From contig NZ_CP014475.1 of NCBI RefSeq assembly GCF_001583415.1, positions 4,464,001-4,528,000 on the forward strand: DNA of 64,000 nt. Direction: 5' to 3'. Position 1 is the stretch's first letter, and the number at the start of each line of letters is the position of its first letter. Positions 56,852-64,000 of this stretch are shown in pieces. Both the position numbers and the translations under genes were made by a program. The notes beneath the pieces are model-generated. The model was not told the origin of the DNA, made no database searches, and saw nothing but the letters and a program-made list of their open reading frames with translations. Source of the DNA: Mycolicibacterium phlei (lineage in GTDB: Bacteria > Actinomycetota > Actinomycetes > Mycobacteriales > Mycobacteriaceae).

Positions 56852-57538
56852 ATGAGCGCCATCGACGCCGTGCTGTTCGATTTCTCCGGCACGCTGTTCC
56901 GCCTCGACGGGGACGAGAGCTGGTTCGACGGAATTCTGGTCGACGACCGCGAGGTCGACGAACACGTGCGAGCCGAGCTCATGCACCGCATGACCGCGCC
57001 GACCGGCCAGCACGTCGCGATGACCCCGGACGCCCACCACGCGTGGGTCAACCGCGACCTGGCTCCGCACCTGCACCGCGAGGCCTACCTGCACGTGTTG
57101 CGCAGCTCCGGACTCGCCGACGAGCACGCCGAAATCCTGTACGGCCTGATGGTCGACCCGCTGCGCTGGACCCCGTACCCCGACACCGCAGACGTGCTGC
57201 GCGGGCTCAAGGACCAGGGCATCAGGACGGCCGTCGTCTCCAACATCGCATTCGACGTGCGGCCGGCGTTCGAGGCGGCCGGAATCGCCGGTCACGTCGA
57301 CGAGTTCGTGCTGTCGTTCGAGGTCGGCGTGGTCAAACCCGACGCCGCGATCTTCACGACCGCGCTCACCAGGCTCGGCGTCCCGGCCGGGCGCGCGCTG
57401 ATGGTCGGCGACAGCGACGAGGCCGACGGCGGCGCCCGCGCCATCGGATGCGGATTCGCGCTCGTCGACCCGCTGCCCACCGTCGAGCGACCCGACGGGT
57501 TGCGCACCGCGCTGGCGCGGTTCGGTGTGACGGTGTAG
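56852..57538 (+). CDS. HAD-superfamily hydrolase with altered motif I
   Basis: A 228-residue HAD protein. Motif I is DFSGT (residues 10-14): the nucleophile Asp is present but the second Asp, the general acid of phosphatases, is Ser. Motif II is VVSN near 129, motif III Lys in VVKPDAAIF near 164 and motif IV GDSDEADGG near 190. A helical cap (about 20-95) is C1-type. Loss of the second Asp points away from ordinary phosphatase activity and toward dehalogenase or another reaction, as in haloacid dehalogenases. ATG 56852 is leaderless. It follows the repeat island. Confidence 0.8.
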   Translation: MSAIDAVLFDFSGTLFRLDGDESWFDGILVDDREVDEHVRAELMHRMTAPTGQHVAMTPDAHHAWVNRDLAPHLHREAYLHVLRSSGLADEHAEILYGLMVDPLRWTPYPDTADVLRGLKDQGIRTAVVSNIAFDVRPAFEAAGIAGHVDEFVLSFEVGVVKPDAAIFTTALTRLGVPAGRALMVGDSDEADGGARAIGCGFALVDPLPTVERPDGLRTALARFGVTV

Positions 57539-58003
57539 TCACTCCCCCACGGTGAAGGCGTGCGAGAGGTGGATGCGCCACGTCCCGTCGGGTTGGCGGC
57601 GGAACACGTCCAGACCGTCCTCCTCGATGGTGTCGAGTTCGCCTGCGGCGTCGCGCACGGTGAGCACCCAGGTCAGCGCCACCGTCGCCAGATCCCCGTC
57701 GACGAGGACCTCGTGGATCTGCGGCGGGTCGTAGTGGTAGCTGCGCGTCGGATCGGACATCCGCTCGCGCAGCCCGGCGCAGTAGCTGTCGCGGCCGTGC
57801 ACGGGCGCCGACCCCGGGTAGTGCATCACCACGTCCTCGGCGAACAGCGCGCAGACGGCGTCGATGTCGCGGGCGTTGAAATTCTCCGGAAACGCTTGCA
57901 GCGCATCGACGATCGCCTGGCGGTCGGTCGCCGTGTCCGCCTGGCCGCAGCCCGCCAGCAGCACGGCCGACGCCCCCACGATCCCGAGCCCGCGACGCAC
58001 CAT
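57539..58003 (-). CDS. SnoaL/DUF4440-like lipoprotein
   Basis: A 154-residue exported lipoprotein. The signal peptide ends in the lipobox LLAGC (Cys19), followed by an NTF2-like domain: ATDRQAIVDALQAFPENFNARDID, FAEDVVMHYPGSAPVHGRD, and WRIHLSHAFTV at the end. Such domains bind small hydrophobic molecules or act as non-catalytic scaffolds. ATG 58003 has TAGTCT six bases upstream. The gene ends next to the HAD stop and is divergent from the Ddn-like gene. Confidence 0.8.
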   Translation of the reverse strand: MVRRGLGIVGASAVLLAGCGQADTATDRQAIVDALQAFPENFNARDIDAVCALFAEDVVMHYPGSAPVHGRDSYCAGLRERMSDPTRSYHYDPPQIHEVLVDGDLATVALTWVLTVRDAAGELDTIEEDGLDVFRRQPDGTWRIHLSHAFTVGE

Positions 58004-58009
58004 GACCGC

Positions 58010-58029
58010 AGACTATCCGCAGGTACCGT
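58010..58029. promoter_or_regulatory. Divergent leaderless promoters of the lipoprotein and Ddn-like genes
   Basis: Minus-strand TAGTCT (58010-58015) is six bases from the ATG at 58003; plus-strand TACCGT (58024-58029) is six bases from the ATG at 58036. The 32-base gap thus holds both promoters. Confidence 0.6.
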
Positions 58030-58035
58030 GAGTTC

Positions 58036-58485
58036 ATGCCCTCGAACTCACTGCCCTGGTGGTTGAAGTACGTCAACAAGGTGATGATCGGCCTGCAGAG
58101 GCTCGGCGTCCTCGGTGAGAACGGCCCCGTCATCCTCGAGGTGCGCGGCCGCAAGACCGGTAAGCCACGCAAGACCCCGGTGACCCCGATGGTCGTCGAC
58201 GGGCACCGCTACGTCGTCGGCGGGATCCCCGGCTCGGACTGGGCCGCCAACGTCCGCGCCGCCGGGGAGGCCACCCTGCACGTGGGCCGCCGCGCCGAAC
58301 GGGTGCGGATGGTGGAGATGCCGACCGAGGACGCCCGGCCGCTGCTGCGCGCCTTCCCGGAGAAGGTGCCCACCGGCGTCGACTTCATGAAGAACGCCGG
58401 TCTGGTCACCGGACCGCACCCCGACGAGTTCGAAGCGCTCGCCGGCCGCTGCCCGGTTTTCCGCATAGATACAGTGTCCGCGTGA
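58036..58485 (+). CDS. Deazaflavin (F420)-dependent nitroreductase family protein (Ddn-like)
   Basis: A 149-residue split-barrel protein. The family core is seen in VILEVRGRKTGKPRKTPVTPMVVDG (about 33-57), YVVGGIPGSDWAANVRAAGEATLHVG (about 59-84) and a C-terminal RCPVFRI. Ddn-type proteins use F420H2 to reduce quinones; M. tuberculosis Ddn reduces menaquinone. It overlaps menB (GTGA), so an F420 reductase of a quinone is encoded together with a menaquinone synthase gene. ATG 58036 is leaderless. Confidence 0.88.
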   Translation: MPSNSLPWWLKYVNKVMIGLQRLGVLGENGPVILEVRGRKTGKPRKTPVTPMVVDGHRYVVGGIPGSDWAANVRAAGEATLHVGRRAERVRMVEMPTEDARPLLRAFPEKVPTGVDFMKNAGLVTGPHPDEFEALAGRCPVFRIDTVSA

Positions 58486-59393
58486 GCGACAACCCGTTTG
58501 ACCCGTCCCTGTGGCAGCCCGTCGAGGGCTTCGAGCTGACCGACATCACCTATCACCGGCACGTCGTCGACGGGAAACCGCAGCCGACGGTGCGGGTGGC
58601 GTTCGACCGGCCCGAGGTGCGCAACGCGTTCCGGCCGCACACCGTCGACGAGCTGTACCGCGTGCTGGACCACGCCCGGATGTGGCCGGAGATCGGCGTC
58701 ATCCTGCTGACCGGCAACGGACCGTCACCCAAGGACGGCGGCTGGGCGTTCTGCTCGGGCGGTGACCAGCGCATCCGCGGCCGCGACGGCTACCGCTACG
58801 CTGAGGGTGAGACCGCCGACACCGTCGACCCGGCGCGCGCCGGCCGGCTGCACATCCTGGAGGTGCAGCGGCTCATCCGGTTCATGCCCAAACCGGTGAT
58901 CTGCCTGGTCAACGGCTGGGCTGCGGGCGGCGGCCACTCGCTGCACGTCACCTGCGACCTGACGCTGGCCAGCCGCGAGCACGCCCGGTTCAAGCAGACC
59001 GACGCCGACGTGGGCAGCTTCGACGGCGGCTACGGCAGCGCCTACCTGGCCCGGCAGGTCGGCCAGAAGTTCGCCCGCGAGATCTTCTTCCTCGGCCGGG
59101 CCTACACCGCCGAGCAGATGCACGCGATGGGTGCGGTCAACGAGGTCGTCGACCACAAGGACCTGGAGACCGTCGCGCTGCAGTGGGCCGACGAGATCCT
59201 CGGCAAGTCGCCGCAGGCGATCCGCATGCTCAAGTACGCGTTCAACCTGCTCGACGACGGGCTGGTCGGCCAGCAACTGTTCGCCGGTGAGGCGACGCGG
59301 CTGGCGTACATGACCGACGAGGCCGTCGAGGGCCGCGACGCGTTCCTGCAGAAGCGCGACCCGGACTGGAGCCGCTTCCCGCGCTACTTCTGA
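58482..59393 (+). CDS. menB: 1,4-Dihydroxy-2-naphthoyl-CoA synthase
   Basis: A 303-residue crotonase-fold enzyme that closes the naphthoquinone ring from o-succinylbenzoyl-CoA. Oxyanion-hole and active-site segments: WAFCSGGDQRIRGRDGY near 88, VNGWAAGGGHSLHVTCDLT near 143, DADVGSFDGGYGSAYLAR near 178 and the C-terminal DPDWSRFPRY. GTG 58482 overlaps the Ddn-like stop. It completes the men set (menB, menC, menD) in this window. A 44-base hairpin region follows. Confidence 0.97.
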   Translation: MSDNPFDPSLWQPVEGFELTDITYHRHVVDGKPQPTVRVAFDRPEVRNAFRPHTVDELYRVLDHARMWPEIGVILLTGNGPSPKDGGWAFCSGGDQRIRGRDGYRYAEGETADTVDPARAGRLHILEVQRLIRFMPKPVICLVNGWAAGGGHSLHVTCDLTLASREHARFKQTDADVGSFDGGYGSAYLARQVGQKFAREIFFLGRAYTAEQMHAMGAVNEVVDHKDLETVALQWADEILGKSPQAIRMLKYAFNLLDDGLVGQQLFAGEATRLAYMTDEAVEGRDAFLQKRDPDWSRFPRYF

Positions 59394-59397
59394 GCGG

Positions 59398-59441
59398 TTC
59401 GGGTGTAGTTGGTGGCGACCAGCGCGACCAACTACACCGAA
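59398..59441. terminator. Hairpin between convergent menB and deacetylase genes
   Basis: TTCGGGTGTAGTTGGT near 59398 and ACCAACTACACCGAA ending at 59441 form a long stem with one bulged G around a short GC-rich loop. It lies between two stop codons facing each other and could end both transcripts. Confidence 0.7.
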
Positions 59442-59446
59442 ATCGC

Positions 59447-60289
59447 CTAGAGGGGCGGAATGGTGCGCGGCGGGAGGCCCTGGGCGCGAACGTGTTCGGC
59501 GATCTCGCCCAGGCTGGTGGTCCACACGTCGGCGTGCTCGGTGACGTAGCGCATCAGATCGTCGAGTTCGGCCGCGCGCGACGGACGGCCGGTCAGGAAC
59601 GGGTGGTTGGTCAGCACCCAGCAGCCGCCGACGCGGCGCAGCGCGTCGAACTCCAGCTGCCAGATCTCGCGCGCCTTGCGCGGACTCTCGATCAGCCCGG
59701 ACCCGGAGATGTCGGGGATGTAGCAGTACTGCTCCCAGTCGTCGAGCGCCCACTGGATCGGGATCTCCACCAGCGAGCGCTCCCCGACCGCGAGCTCGTA
59801 GGGCACGTCGGCGTCCATCAGGCTGGAGTCGTAGAGAAACCCGCGCTGTGCCAACAGTTCCGGGGTGCGCCACGACAGGTCCCACATCGGGGCGCGGTAG
59901 CCGGACGGTCGCACCCCCGCCACCTCGTCCAGCGCGTCGAGACCGCGGTCGAGCGCCTCGATCTCCTGCTCCAGCGTCAGGGCGGTGGGCTGCTCGTGCA
60001 TGTACCCGTGGTGGGCGATCTCGTGGCCGGCGGCGACGATGTCGCGCACCGCCTGCGGCCAGCGGTGCGCGGTGTAGCCGGGTACGAAGAACGTCGCCCG
60101 GATCTGATGGCGCTCAAGCAGATTCAGGATGCGAGGCACCCCGACCAGCGGCCCGTAGGCCTGGTGGCTCATCACGCTCATCCGGGTTGCCGCGGCTTCG
60201 TTACCCCACAGCACCGCCGACTCGGCGTCCACGTCGAAGGTGAACGCCGCAGCTGCCTTCTTGCCCTCCGGCCACCGCAGTTCGGTCAT
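59447..60289 (-). CDS. Polysaccharide deacetylase family protein (PuuE/allantoinase-like)
   Basis: A 280-residue NodB-fold hydrolase. Metal ligands are Asp in FTFDVD at 18-21 and His residues in AGHEIAHHGYMHE near 88; the catalytic-region GYRAPMWDLS is near 133 and the final His-containing LTNHPFLTG near 230. It is closest to the PuuE branch, which opens amide rings or deacetylates small molecules, not to peptidoglycan deacetylases: there is no signal peptide. Last gene of the operon; start overlaps the ureohydrolase stop (ATGA). Confidence 0.85.
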   Translation of the reverse strand: MTELRWPEGKKAAAAFTFDVDAESAVLWGNEAAATRMSVMSHQAYGPLVGVPRILNLLERHQIRATFFVPGYTAHRWPQAVRDIVAAGHEIAHHGYMHEQPTALTLEQEIEALDRGLDALDEVAGVRPSGYRAPMWDLSWRTPELLAQRGFLYDSSLMDADVPYELAVGERSLVEIPIQWALDDWEQYCYIPDISGSGLIESPRKAREIWQLEFDALRRVGGCWVLTNHPFLTGRPSRAAELDDLMRYVTEHADVWTTSLGEIAEHVRAQGLPPRTIPPL

Positions 60290-61254
60290 CGGTCCGCCAT
60301 CAGCGTAACCAGCTCGTAGGCCAGGTTGGCGGCGGCCACCGCGGTGACCTCGGCCTGGTCGTAGGCCGGCGCGACCTCGACGATGTCGGCGCCGACGATG
60401 TTGCACGACCGCATCTCCCGCAGCACCGCCACCAGTTCGCGGCTGGTCATACCGCCGATCTCCGGGGTGCCGGTGCCGGGCGCGAACGCCGGGTCCAGCA
60501 CGTCGACGTCGATCGACACGTAGACCGGGTGATCGCCCACCCGGTTCAGCACCCGCTCGATCACCCCGTCCACCCCGATGCGGTCGATGTCGCGGCAGTG
60601 CACCGCGGTGAAGCCGAGTTCCTCGTCGTTGAGCAGGTCGGCGCGGTCGTAGAGCGAGCCCCGGATGCCGACGTGCGCGGAGTGACCCTTGACGATCAGC
60701 CCCTGTTCGGAGGCCCGCCGGAACGGGGTGCCGTGGGTGCACGGCGCGCCGAAGTAGGTGTCCCAGGTGTCGAGGTGGGCGTCGAAGTGCACCAGCGCCA
60801 CCGGACCGTGCACGGCGTGCAGGGCCTGCAGCGACGGCAGCGCGATGGTGTGGTCGCCGCCGAGCAGCACCACCCGCTTGCCCCCTTCGCCGAGCAGTCC
60901 GGCCACGCCGGAACGGATCTCGCCGACCGCGGCGTCGATGTCGAACGGGTTGGCCGGGATGTCCCCGGCGTCGACGACCTGCGCGGCCGCGAACGGCGAG
61001 ACGTCCAGCGCCGGGTGGTAGGGCTTGAGCAGCCGGGAGGCCTGCCGGATGGCCGCCGGGCCGAACCGGGCGCCCGGGCGGTAGGTCACCCCGGCGTCGA
61101 ACGGCACCCCGGCCACCGCGATGTCGTAGTCGTCGACCTCGTGGCGCTGCGGCAGCCGGGCGAACGTCGCCAGACCCGCGAACCGCGGCACCTGCAGCGC
61201 GTCGACCTGGCCGACCTTTCCGTCCGCCGACCGCACGTAGGGCTGGCTTGTCAT
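60286..61254 (-). CDS. Agmatinase/ureohydrolase family protein (SpeB-like)
   Basis: A 322-residue ureohydrolase. Dimanganese ligands are visible: GGDHT at 132-136, FDAHLDTWD at 157-165 and SIDVDVLDPAFAPGTGTPE near 246-264. It hydrolyses a guanidino compound to urea and an amine; agmatine, guanidinobutyrate and other guanidino acids are possible substrates. I use the ATG at 61254, which has GAAGG before it; an ATG at 61272 overlaps the SDR stop (ATGA) and would add six residues. Confidence 0.9.
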   Translation of the reverse strand: MTSQPYVRSADGKVGQVDALQVPRFAGLATFARLPQRHEVDDYDIAVAGVPFDAGVTYRPGARFGPAAIRQASRLLKPYHPALDVSPFAAAQVVDAGDIPANPFDIDAAVGEIRSGVAGLLGEGGKRVVLLGGDHTIALPSLQALHAVHGPVALVHFDAHLDTWDTYFGAPCTHGTPFRRASEQGLIVKGHSAHVGIRGSLYDRADLLNDEELGFTAVHCRDIDRIGVDGVIERVLNRVGDHPVYVSIDVDVLDPAFAPGTGTPEIGGMTSRELVAVLREMRSCNIVGADIVEVAPAYDQAEVTAVAAANLAYELVTLMADR

Positions 61255-61268
61255 GTGCTTCCCTTCTG

Positions 61269-62027
61269 TCATGCCCGGGTCCGGGTGGACCCGCCGTTGC
61301 ACGAGAGAACCTGCCCGACAACGGCTTCTGATTCGAATGAGGCGAGGAACTCGACCGCGGCGGCGATGTCGTCGACGGTGCCGACCCGCCCGGCCGGGAT
61401 CGCCGCGGCGTAGCGGCGCCGGATCTCGGCCACGTCGACCCCGGCGGCGTCGGCGTCCACCTGCAACTGCGGGGTGTCGGTGACGCCGGGGGCGACCGCG
61501 TTGACGATGATGTGTTCCGGACCGAGTTCGCGGCCAAGGGTTTTCACCAGCGAGATGAGACCGGCCTTGGACGCGGCGTAGGCACTGGCCTCCGGCCAGC
61601 CGGTCAGCCCCCACTCGCTGCTGATCACCACGACGCGCCCCTCGCCGTGGGCGCGCATGTGCGGCAGCACCGCCTGGATCAGGAAGAAGGTGCCGCCGAG
61701 GTTGGTGTCGACGACGCGCCACCAGTCGGCCTCGTCGTGTTCGAGCAGCGGCGCCATCGTCATGTACGCGTGGTTGGCCACCAGGATGTCCAGCCGCCCG
61801 GCCCGCTCGGCCACCGCGTCGGCGATGCGGCGGCACTGCCCCTGATCGGACACGTCGCCGGCGGCGGTGAACCCGCCGATCTCGTCGGCCAGCGCCGCCA
61901 GCTCCGGACTGTCGCGAATGTCGTTGACCGCCACCGTCGCTCCCGCGGCGGCCAGCCGTCGCGCATGCGCGGCTCCCATACCGCCGGCCGCACCGGTGAC
62001 CAGGGCGACCCGCCCGTGCAGGCTCAT
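61269..62027 (-). CDS. Short-chain dehydrogenase/reductase 1 of the catabolic operon
   Basis: A 252-residue classical SDR: TGAAGGMG at 11-18, catalytic Ser near 136-137 (VISSEWG) and Tyr150/Lys154. The usual NNAG motif is replaced by NHAY (85-88). Probably oxidises an alcohol or aldehyde intermediate derived from the substrate of the operon. Start overlaps the stop of the second SDR (ATGA). Confidence 0.88.
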   Translation of the reverse strand: MSLHGRVALVTGAAGGMGAAHARRLAAAGATVAVNDIRDSPELAALADEIGGFTAAGDVSDQGQCRRIADAVAERAGRLDILVANHAYMTMAPLLEHDEADWWRVVDTNLGGTFFLIQAVLPHMRAHGEGRVVVISSEWGLTGWPEASAYAASKAGLISLVKTLGRELGPEHIIVNAVAPGVTDTPQLQVDADAAGVDVAEIRRRYAAAIPAGRVGTVDDIAAAVEFLASFESEAVVGQVLSCNGGSTRTRA

Positions 62028-62713
62028 ATCACCGCTCCCGCGTTGACGTTGAGGACTTCGCCGTGGCAGAACAGCGCGTCGCACACCATGTACTCCACAC
62101 AGCGGGCCACCTCCTCGGGGGTCACCAGCCGGCGGATCGGCAGTGACTGCTGGTACTCCGGTGTGCGGCAGGGATTGTCGTCGGCCAGCAGCGGGGTGTC
62201 GGTGGGACCGGGGGCGACGGCGTTGATCCGGACGCCCTCGGGGGCGAGCTCGGCGGCCAGGCTGCGGACCAGGCCGATGACAGCGCCCTTGGCCGCGGCG
62301 TAGTGGGCGTCGCCGTCGCCGCCGCCGACGGCGAGCTCGCTGGTGATGGCCACCAGGGTGCCCCGCCGCCCCAGCAGGTCGGGCAGGCAGGCGCGGGCCA
62401 GGTTGACCACCCCGCCCACGTGCACCCGCAGCATGCGGTGCCAGGCGTCGGCGCTGATCTCGGCGATCGGGACCATCTCGTAGTGGCCGGCGACGGCGAC
62501 CGCGGCGTCGAGCGGGCCGAGTTCGCGGCGGACCTCGTCGATCGCGGCGGCCACGGCGGCGGTGTCGACGACGTCGGCGGCGACGCTGTGGTCGGCGGCC
62601 GGCGCCGGGTTGCGGTCCAGGCTGGCCACCCGGTAGCCGCGGCCCTGTAGCGCGGCGACGACCGCGGCGCCGATACCGCTGGCCCCGCCGGTGACGACCG
62701 CGACCCTGCTCAC
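62024..62713 (-). CDS. Short-chain dehydrogenase/reductase 2 of the catabolic operon
   Basis: A 229-residue classical SDR: TGGASGIG at 8-15, Ser near 125 (AITSELA) and Tyr138/Lys142; NAG is replaced by VAGHY near 75. GTG 62713 overlaps the permease stop (GTGA). Two SDRs with about the same fold but different active-site neighbourhoods suggest consecutive oxidation steps. Confidence 0.88.
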   Translation of the reverse strand: MSRVAVVTGGASGIGAAVVAALQGRGYRVASLDRNPAPAADHSVAADVVDTAAVAAAIDEVRRELGPLDAAVAVAGHYEMVPIAEISADAWHRMLRVHVGGVVNLARACLPDLLGRRGTLVAITSELAVGGGDGDAHYAAAKGAVIGLVRSLAAELAPEGVRINAVAPGPTDTPLLADDNPCRTPEYQQSLPIRRLVTPEEVARCVEYMVCDALFCHGEVLNVNAGAVI

Positions 62714-64000
62714 CGGTCGGCTTCCTCGTCGCGGGCCTCGATCTCGTCGATCACCCCGGTGGCGGTGATGCGGCCGCGCACCGAGGCGAACAGCGACGCG
62801 CCGAGCACCACCAGCACCGCGATGCCGATCCACACCGACCAGTCCAGGTAGCGGTGCTCGAAGGCCGCCCGCGGCCAGGAGATGTTGAGGAACTGCAGCA
62901 CCGCCCACACCACGGCGACGGCCGCGACCGGCAGCGTCGCCGCGCCGAGCGAGAACCGCGCCGGGGTCCACTGCCTGCGCAGCAGCACCACCAGGAAGCC
63001 GACCAACGGGAACAGGAACGACAGGTAGAAGCCGCCGGAGGTGAAGTTCACCATCAGCGTGTAGATCTCGCCGGCGACCACGCTCAGACCGAACAGCGCG
63101 GCACCGATCACGGTGGTGACCAGGATGGCCAGCGCGGGGATGCGGGCCTCGCCGCGCAGCCGGGCCAGCGCACCCGCGCCGGGCAGCGCGCCGTCGCGGG
63201 CGTAGGCCCAGATGACCCTCGACCCGGAGGTCTGCAGCGCCAGGAAGCTGGCGAGGAAGCCGATGATGAACAGCACCTCGACCGGCTTGGCGATGTGCGC
63301 GCCGAGCGCCTCGGTGAGCGTGTAGTAGACCGGGTCGGCCTGGTCGGCGAGGGCGTCGAAGTCCGGCACGGCCAGGATGATCGCCAGGCTGGAGTAGGCC
63401 ACCACCAGCGCGATGAACGTCAGCGAGAACAGCACCGCCTTGGGCAGGTGGCGGCGGGGTTCGTGCACCTCCTCAGCGATGGAGCCGGCGCTCTCGAAGC
63501 CGACGAACGAGAAGCCGATGAACGCGACCGCCAGCAGGAACGGCCCGGACAGCCAGCTCCAGGTGTCCACGCCGGGCCCGCCGCCGTCGAACAGCACCGA
63601 CAGCGGCTGTTGGCGGTGGAACAGCAGCAGCCAGGTGCCCAGGCCGAGCGAGCCGATCACCTCGGCGACGATGCTGGCGGTCATGAACACCTTCAGCGCG
63701 GTGCGGCCGATCAGGTTGATCGCGGTGCCGCCGAGCAGGATGACCAGCGCGATCAGCGCCAGTGTGCCGCCGGAGGGGTCCTCGATACCGATGATGTTGG
63801 CCACGAAGCCGGCCGCGCCGAGGGCGACCGTGGCCATCGCGATGACCAGCGTCCACATGTAGGCCCAGCCGGCGAACCAGCCGTACCCGGTGCCCAGCAG
63901 TCGCCGCGACCACTGGTAGATGGAGCCCTCCAGCGGCCAGCGGCTGACCAGGGTGGCGAACACCAGCGCGACGAGGAACTGGCCGCCGAACACCAGCGCG
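62710..64000 (-). CDS. APC-superfamily amino acid/polyamine permease, 5' end outside the window
   Basis: At least 430 residues of a membrane transporter; the first one or two helices are beyond base 64000. About ten helices remain, with APC-type segments SRWPLEGSIYQWSRRLLG, GFSFVGFESAGSIAEEVHEPRRHLPKAV (the conserved F.GFE.....EE...P.R..P motif) and ALQTSGSRVIWAYARDGALPG. It should import the amine or amino-acid-like substrate of the coupled SDR, ureohydrolase and deacetylase genes. C-terminus is short and acidic. Confidence 0.92.
   Translation of the reverse strand, partial: ALVFGGQFLVALVFATLVSRWPLEGSIYQWSRRLLGTGYGWFAGWAYMWTLVIAMATVALGAAGFVANIIGIEDPSGGTLALIALVILLGGTAINLIGRTALKVFMTASIVAEVIGSLGLGTWLLLFHRQQPLSVLFDGGGPGVDTWSWLSGPFLLAVAFIGFSFVGFESAGSIAEEVHEPRRHLPKAVLFSLTFIALVVAYSSLAIILAVPDFDALADQADPVYYTLTEALGAHIAKPVEVLFIIGFLASFLALQTSGSRVIWAYARDGALPGAGALARLRGEARIPALAILVTTVIGAALFGLSVVAGEIYTLMVNFTSGGFYLSFLFPLVGFLVVLLRRQWTPARFSLGAATLPVAAVAVVWAVLQFLNISWPRAAFEHRYLDWSVWIGIAVLVVLGASLFASVRGRITATGVIDEIEARDEEADR

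Overview
The window is high-GC actinobacterial DNA and almost certainly comes from a fast-growing mycobacterium (Mycolicibacterium type). The evidence is a complete yrbE/mce operon, rpfB, pks16, mgtA, bpoC, fadD8, LpqT-type lipoproteins, a menaquinone cluster in mycobacterial order, and many GTG starts lying 6-8 nt after a TAnnnT -10 box, the usual mycobacterial leaderless arrangement. No rRNA, tRNA, CRISPR array, prophage or insertion sequence was recognised.

Layout. (1) 0-27.3 kb follows, in reverse orientation, the order I recall for M. tuberculosis Rv1016c-Rv1002c: lpqT, rplY, pth, pks16, ispE, ksgA, rpfB, tatD, metS, pabB, rsmI, pmt. Extra genes have been inserted into this core: a DUF559 endonuclease gene bracketed by 61-bp palindromic repeats, an SDR, a TetR/ferritin-like/QueG-like group, a Ser/Thr kinase inside rpfB-ksgA-ispE, gdhA, a repeat-bearing lipoprotein, and a tandemly duplicated oxidoreductase plus ECF41 sigma factor module. 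(2) 27.3-29 kb is a junction with a TetR-controlled azoreductase and SMR efflux pump. (3) 29-42.5 kb follows Rv0557-Rv0552: mgtA, a DUF3592 protein, menD, bpoC, menC, an amidohydrolase. Its insertions are a DsbA-like lipoprotein, a GlxA-type regulator with a DJ-1/PfpI protein, a TspO/SOUL pair and an acyl-CoA synthetase. (4) 43-54.3 kb is a minus-strand yrbEA-yrbEB-mceA-F operon followed by a Mas-like protein and two exported proteins. (5) 54.3-59.4 kb holds fadD8 behind a KstR-like box, a 0.55-kb island of palindromic repeats, a HAD protein, a lipoprotein, a Ddn-like protein and menB. (6) 59.4-64 kb is a tightly coupled minus-strand catabolic operon: APC permease (cut by the window end), two SDRs, a ureohydrolase and a PuuE-like deacetylase.

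How the genes fit together. Menaquinone genes menB, menC and menD lie in the second half. Lipid and steroid handling is represented by mce, fadD8 and a second FadD. The two ECF41 modules each carry a promoter of the form TGTCACA-N16-TGTC, so each probably activates itself. Several divergent gene pairs have overlapping or near-adjacent leaderless promoters. At least four families of roughly 60-bp palindromic repeats sit between genes; two same-orientation copies of one family flank a nuclease gene, which suggests a mobile or domesticated endonuclease/repeat system. All functions are read from sequence and family knowledge; no searches were run.
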